From: JAEKLB01 sp050249235
GTDB taxonomy: Bacteria; Actinomycetota; Acidimicrobiia; Acidimicrobiales; CADCSY01
Assembly (NCBI GenBank): GCA_050249235.1
Contig: JBFWQW010000073.1
Location: 1-14,562 of the forward strand
Length of the DNA stretch: 14,562 nucleotides
Direction: 5' to 3'
The notes beneath the pieces are model-generated. The model was not told the DNA's origin. It ran no database searches and saw nothing but the letters and a program-made list of their open reading frames with translations. Shown here piece by piece: positions 13,589-14,562 of this stretch. The number at the start of each line of letters is the position of its first letter. The stretch's first letter is position 1. Both the position numbers and the translations under genes were made by a program.

Positions 13589-14305
13589 TCAGCGCTCGGC
13601 CAGGAAGGCGAGGGTGTGCTCGACGACGACGTCCTTGTCGTAGTCGAGGACGGCGACGTGGTACGACCGCTCGAGGCGGACCCGCTCGACCGGGCCCACC
13701 ACCTGGTTGGCGAGGTGGTCGGAGTTGAGGGGGTCGACGGTGTGGTCCTCGGCGCTGGTGAGCAGCAGGAGCGGGCAGGCGATGCGCTCGAGGTCGGGCT
13801 GGAGGTCCGTCACCGCGTTGACCAGCGACCGGAGGGGCACGAGCGGGGTGCGGTCGTAGGCCGGCTCCACCACGTCGGGGTCGGCGATGTCTGCCCCGAC
13901 CGGGTCGGTGATGGTCTCGCCGGCCTCGATCAGGGCGTCGATGAAGGCGATCTCGTCCGGGTCGCGGGGCAGCACGAACGGGTTGACGCACACGATGCCG
14001 GCGATCTCGGGATGGTGGGCGGCGAGCCAGCAGGTGAGCGTGGCGCCCATCGAGAGCCCGACGACGGCCACCCGGGCCGACCGGCCGGCCAGCTCCGTGT
14101 AGGCGGCCTCGGCCGCACCCGACCAGTCGGCCCAGTCGGTGGTGGCCATGTCCTCCACCGTCGTGCCGTGCCCGGGCAGGGTCGGCACCGAGATCGTGTA
14201 GCCGGCAGCGGCGATAGCGCCCGACAGGTGGGCCATCGTGTCGGGGCTGCCGGTGAAGCCGTGGAGGACGAGGACGGCGAGCTCGCCGGCGTTCGGGGTG
14301 GGCAC
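13589..14305 (-). CDS. Alpha/beta hydrolase, Est30/monoacylglycerol-lipase-like carboxylesterase
   Basis: It is predicted to hydrolyse short- to medium-chain esters or monoglycerides in the cytoplasm; no signal peptide is present. It has 238 residues, close to the roughly 245 of Geobacillus Est30. Seen: oxyanion loop LHGFTGSP (14-21), LPGHGTT, nucleophile elbow GLSMG with Ser85, acid AEDHTVDP with Asp187, and His216 in SYHVAVLDYDKD, the same context as the family His. A cap of about 30-40 residues (113-155) lies in the usual place. The start GTG 14305 follows TACGCT by 7 nt. It is monocistronic as far as seen, 169 bp before gatC and divergent from the gene at 14464. Confidence 0.93.
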   Translation of the reverse strand: MPTPNAGELAVLVLHGFTGSPDTMAHLSGAIAAAGYTISVPTLPGHGTTVEDMATTDWADWSGAAEAAYTELAGRSARVAVVGLSMGATLTCWLAAHHPEIAGIVCVNPFVLPRDPDEIAFIDALIEAGETITDPVGADIADPDVVEPAYDRTPLVPLRSLVNAVTDLQPDLERIACPLLLLTSAEDHTVDPLNSDHLANQVVGPVERVRLERSYHVAVLDYDKDVVVEHTLAFLAER

Positions 14306-14312
14306 GGCCGGC

Positions 14313-14318
14313 AGCGTA
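14313..14318 (-). promoter_or_regulatory. -10 hexamer (TACGCT) of the esterase gene, leaderless type
   Basis: On the reverse strand TACGCT is followed by 7 nt and GTG. No convincing -35 box or ribosome binding site is seen. Confidence 0.55.
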
Positions 14319-14392
14319 GGGCCGACCGCGCAGGACCGACCGCGGCGGCCCCGCCCAGGGCCGCCCCGACAGGTCCGGGCCTCGCCGGTCCT

Positions 14393-14409
14393 CGGCGCCT
14401 TCGGCGCCG
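14393..14409. other. Short perfect hairpin in the divergent gap
   Basis: CGGCGCC-TTC-GGCGCCG, a 7-bp stem, lies between the two divergent promoters. Such stems arise easily at this GC content. It could be a regulator site; nothing else stands out in the 158-bp gap 14306-14463. Confidence 0.3.
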
Positions 14410-14449
14410 GGCCACCCGGGCCACGGATGCGCCGATCGCCCTCTCCGCG

Positions 14450-14455
14450 TAGGCT
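14450..14455 (+). promoter_or_regulatory. -10 hexamer (TAGGCT) of the gene at 14464, leaderless type
   Basis: TAGGCT is followed by 8 nt and GTG, the same geometry as at 7035 and 4431. Confidence 0.5.
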
Positions 14456-14463
14456 CGCCCGCC

Positions 14464-14562
14464 GTGGCTGCCCACCCGATCCTGAGCGACGAGTGGATCG
14501 CGGCCGCCCGCGCCATCCACGCCGAGCTGCGCCCCGAGGTCGACGCCGAGGCGGCGGGAGCG
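14464..14562 (+). CDS. 5' part of a truncated gene, possibly SCP2-like
   Basis: Thirty-three codons run from GTG to the window edge without a stop and with the G/C third-position bias of real genes. The N-terminus HPILSDEWIAAARAI resembles the opening of actinobacterial SCP2 sterol-carrier-like proteins (LSDEWI followed by a helix), but too little is present for a firm call. The TAGGCT hexamer 8 nt upstream supports the start. Confidence 0.55.
   Translation, partial: MAAHPILSDEWIAAARAIHAELRPEVDAEAAGA

Noticed and set aside
13221..14516. A 431-codon reverse frame across gatC, the gap and the esterase
   Set aside because: The esterase and gatC have clear motifs in other frames. This translation is Arg/Pro/Gly-rich shadow sequence.
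1..14562. A defence, toxin-antitoxin or mobile-element system
   Set aside because: No transposase, integrase, nuclease-plus-partner or toxin-antitoxin pair is present. All confidently recognised genes are metabolic, protein-quality or tRNA-related.

Overview
The window is about 14.5 kb of very GC-rich bacterial chromosome. Third codon positions are almost all G or C, and GTG starts are frequent. Three things point to an actinobacterium: an F420 (deazaflavin)-type oxidoreductase, a gatCAB amidotransferase operon, and start codons placed directly behind TANNNT-type -10 hexamers as in leaderless actinobacterial transcripts. An Acidimicrobiia-like organism is my best guess, but that is an inference from gene style and not from a marker gene. 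I see no phage, transposase, integrase, CRISPR or plasmid gene, so this reads as ordinary housekeeping chromosome with small repeats in its intergenic gaps.

Layout. Positions 1-35 may hold the last codons of an upstream gene. A C-rich gap then leads to lon (219-2618, +), the ATP-dependent protease. It converges on ilvD (2680-4422, -), branched-chain amino-acid synthesis, and a 15-bp perfect hairpin lies exactly midway between the two stop codons. Rightward from 4555 come four same-strand genes: an unrecognised protein (4555-5226), a SAM methyltransferase with an N-terminal winged-helix-like region (5307-6413), a DUF5655-type protein with a small zinc-finger-like N-terminus (6450-6866), and a membrane-anchored or secreted protein of unknown function (7049-7720). 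Two 46-bp near-identical repeats lie at 6860-7001. A small reverse-strand gene (7664-8050) overlaps the end of the last of these. It is divergent from a two-gene rightward unit (8139-8962) encoding a deazaflavin-dependent nitroreductase-family protein and a limonene-epoxide-hydrolase-like protein.

The right half is mostly leftward. gatC-gatA-gatB (13419 down to 10170) are translationally coupled by 4-nt overlaps and encode the Asp-tRNA(Asn)/Glu-tRNA(Gln) amidotransferase. They are followed closely by a NUDIX hydrolase and a mobA-type molybdenum-cofactor nucleotidyltransferase (down to 8988), probably one transcript. Upstream of gatC is a repeat- and hairpin-rich gap, then an Est30/monoacylglycerol-lipase-like esterase (14305 down to 13589). 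At the right edge starts a truncated rightward gene (14464 onward).

The most notable cross-cutting signal is regulatory. Six of the eleven genes that could head a transcript have an exact TANNNT hexamer 6-8 nt before the start codon, and two more have an identical CAGCAT hexamer 6 nt before theirs. Only lon and the gene at 4555 have a Shine-Dalgarno-like leader instead. This argues that much of the window is expressed from leaderless mRNAs. I did not find a clearly novel multi-gene system.
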